A stretch of DNA of 64,000 nucleotides from Pullulanibacillus sp. KACC 23026 (lineage in GTDB: Bacteria; Bacillota; Bacilli; Bacillales; Sporolactobacillaceae): assembly GCF_029094525.1 (NCBI RefSeq), contig NZ_CP119107.1:4030001-4094000 (forward strand), read 5' to 3'. The notes below the pieces were generated by a model. The model was not told the DNA's origin. It made no database searches and saw only the letters and a list, made by a program, of their open reading frames with translations. This document shows, one piece after another, positions 63,712 to 64,000 of this stretch (position 1 is the first letter of the stretch; the number at the start of each line of letters is the position of its first letter). Made by a program: the position numbers and the translations under genes.

Positions 63712-63773
63712 CTGAAACGCGGGTGAAACGCGGGGACGGTTCTCTTGTTTCATATTAATGGAGAACCGTCTCC
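63712..63773. repeat. GGGACGG-type repeat, copy 7
   Basis: CTGAAACGCGGGTGAAACGC, then GGGGACGGTTCTC pairing with GAGAACCGTCTCC across a TTGTTTCATATTAATG loop. It stands upstream of the P-loop kinase gene and downstream of the last gene in the window. Confidence 0.87.
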
Positions 63774-63791
63774 TCCTTTTCCCCGCTTAGC

Positions 63792-64000
63792 CTATTTGGT
63801 TTTCACTAAGCTTTTATGTCTCACTCTAAATGCTGACCAGGTGTCATCAATGGAGATAAGTGAAACTCCCAGGTAACCCGCCTCTTCAATCCTTTCCCAG
63901 CCATGATCGCGATTGATGTCTGTTTTTATCTTTGAGCTCTTCTTTGGAAAGGCCACCCACAAATAGGTGTTCCTATCCAATTTAGGGATGAGTAAGGGGA
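63792..64000 (-). CDS. DUF3052-like protein, 5' end cut by window
   Basis: The frame runs open to the edge of the window, with no supported start inside it, so only the C-terminal 68 residues or so are visible. YLWVAFPKKSSKIKTDINRD, followed by GWERIEEAGYLGVSLISI and DDTWSAFRVR, matches the end of DUF3052-like proteins of about 130-150 residues. The TTG at 63980 seems too late to be the real start. Function unknown. Confidence 0.7.
   Translation of the reverse strand, partial: PLLIPKLDRNTYLWVAFPKKSSKIKTDINRDHGWERIEEAGYLGVSLISIDDTWSAFRVRHKSLVKTK

Overview
The window looks like chromosomal DNA of an endospore-forming member of the Bacillales with moderately low GC. Evidence: a gerA-type germinant receptor operon, spoVR, prkA and yhbH; a yhcV-yhcW-yhcX-pgcA neighbourhood as in Bacillus subtilis; AGGAGG-type ribosome binding sites before nearly every gene; frequent TTG and GTG starts; and TPP, ZTP, CsoR, CstR, BlaI and PurR-type control elements of Firmicutes form. 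A prfC gene and abundant dispersed hairpin repeats point away from B. subtilis itself, possibly to a Sporolactobacillaceae-like lineage, but the sequence alone does not fix the genus. No rRNA, tRNA, CRISPR array, transposase or prophage gene was seen.

Layout. 0-1.4 kb: serA with a ZTP riboswitch and terminator. 1.6-6.6 kb: a persulfide/sulfane-sulfur operon on the minus strand (rhodaneses, cstR, TusA-rhodanese fusion, DsrE-like protein, rhodanese-persulfide dioxygenase, TusA, TauE permease). It has three near-identical CstR-type operators inside promoters and two decayed genes. 6.9-12 kb: corA and a gerB-gerA-gerC operon. 12-19.4 kb: murB, then copZ-copA-csoR with a CsoR operator, followed by a divergent lgt homologue, a membrane DsbA-like protein and a BlaI/M56 peptidase pair; identical BlaI-type palindromes precede dsbA-lgt and blaI-M56. 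19.8-30 kb: thiC with TPP riboswitch, spoVR, a truncated dgoD-like gene and assorted metabolic and hypothetical genes. 30-45 kb: frameshifted CDF transporter gene, yjzC-like, prfC, pgcA, yhcX, yhcW, yhcV, yhbH, signal peptidase, prkA, trmL and an amidase. 45-55 kb: ogt, queG, a B3/4-domain gene, a cold-shock gene, gtrA, a 13-copy 82-bp tandem array, fructokinase and sat. 55-64 kb: a small-peptide cluster with a YrzI-like gene, sulfotransferase, MFS transporter, an ABC-F gene with a leader terminator, PurR-controlled guaC and two further genes, the last running off the window.

How the parts work together. The sulfur operon should sense persulfides through CstR (two cysteines, no copper-ligand histidine), pass sulfane sulfur among TusA, DsrE and rhodanese carriers, oxidise it with the rhodanese-dioxygenase and export the product through TauE. 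The copper genes use a true CsoR with a Cys-His-Cys ligand set. The adjacent BlaI/M56/DsbA/Lgt block looks like a separate, proteolytically controlled envelope module and is the best candidate for an undescribed system. The spore genes prkA, yhbH and spoVR correspond to the E. coli yeaG-yeaH-ycgB set.

The intergenic space is rich in repeats: at least seven GGGACGGTTCTC-type hairpin loci, an AAGCGGAG family, a TAACGGA family and the 82-bp array. Several double as terminators, and three abut gene stop codons exactly.
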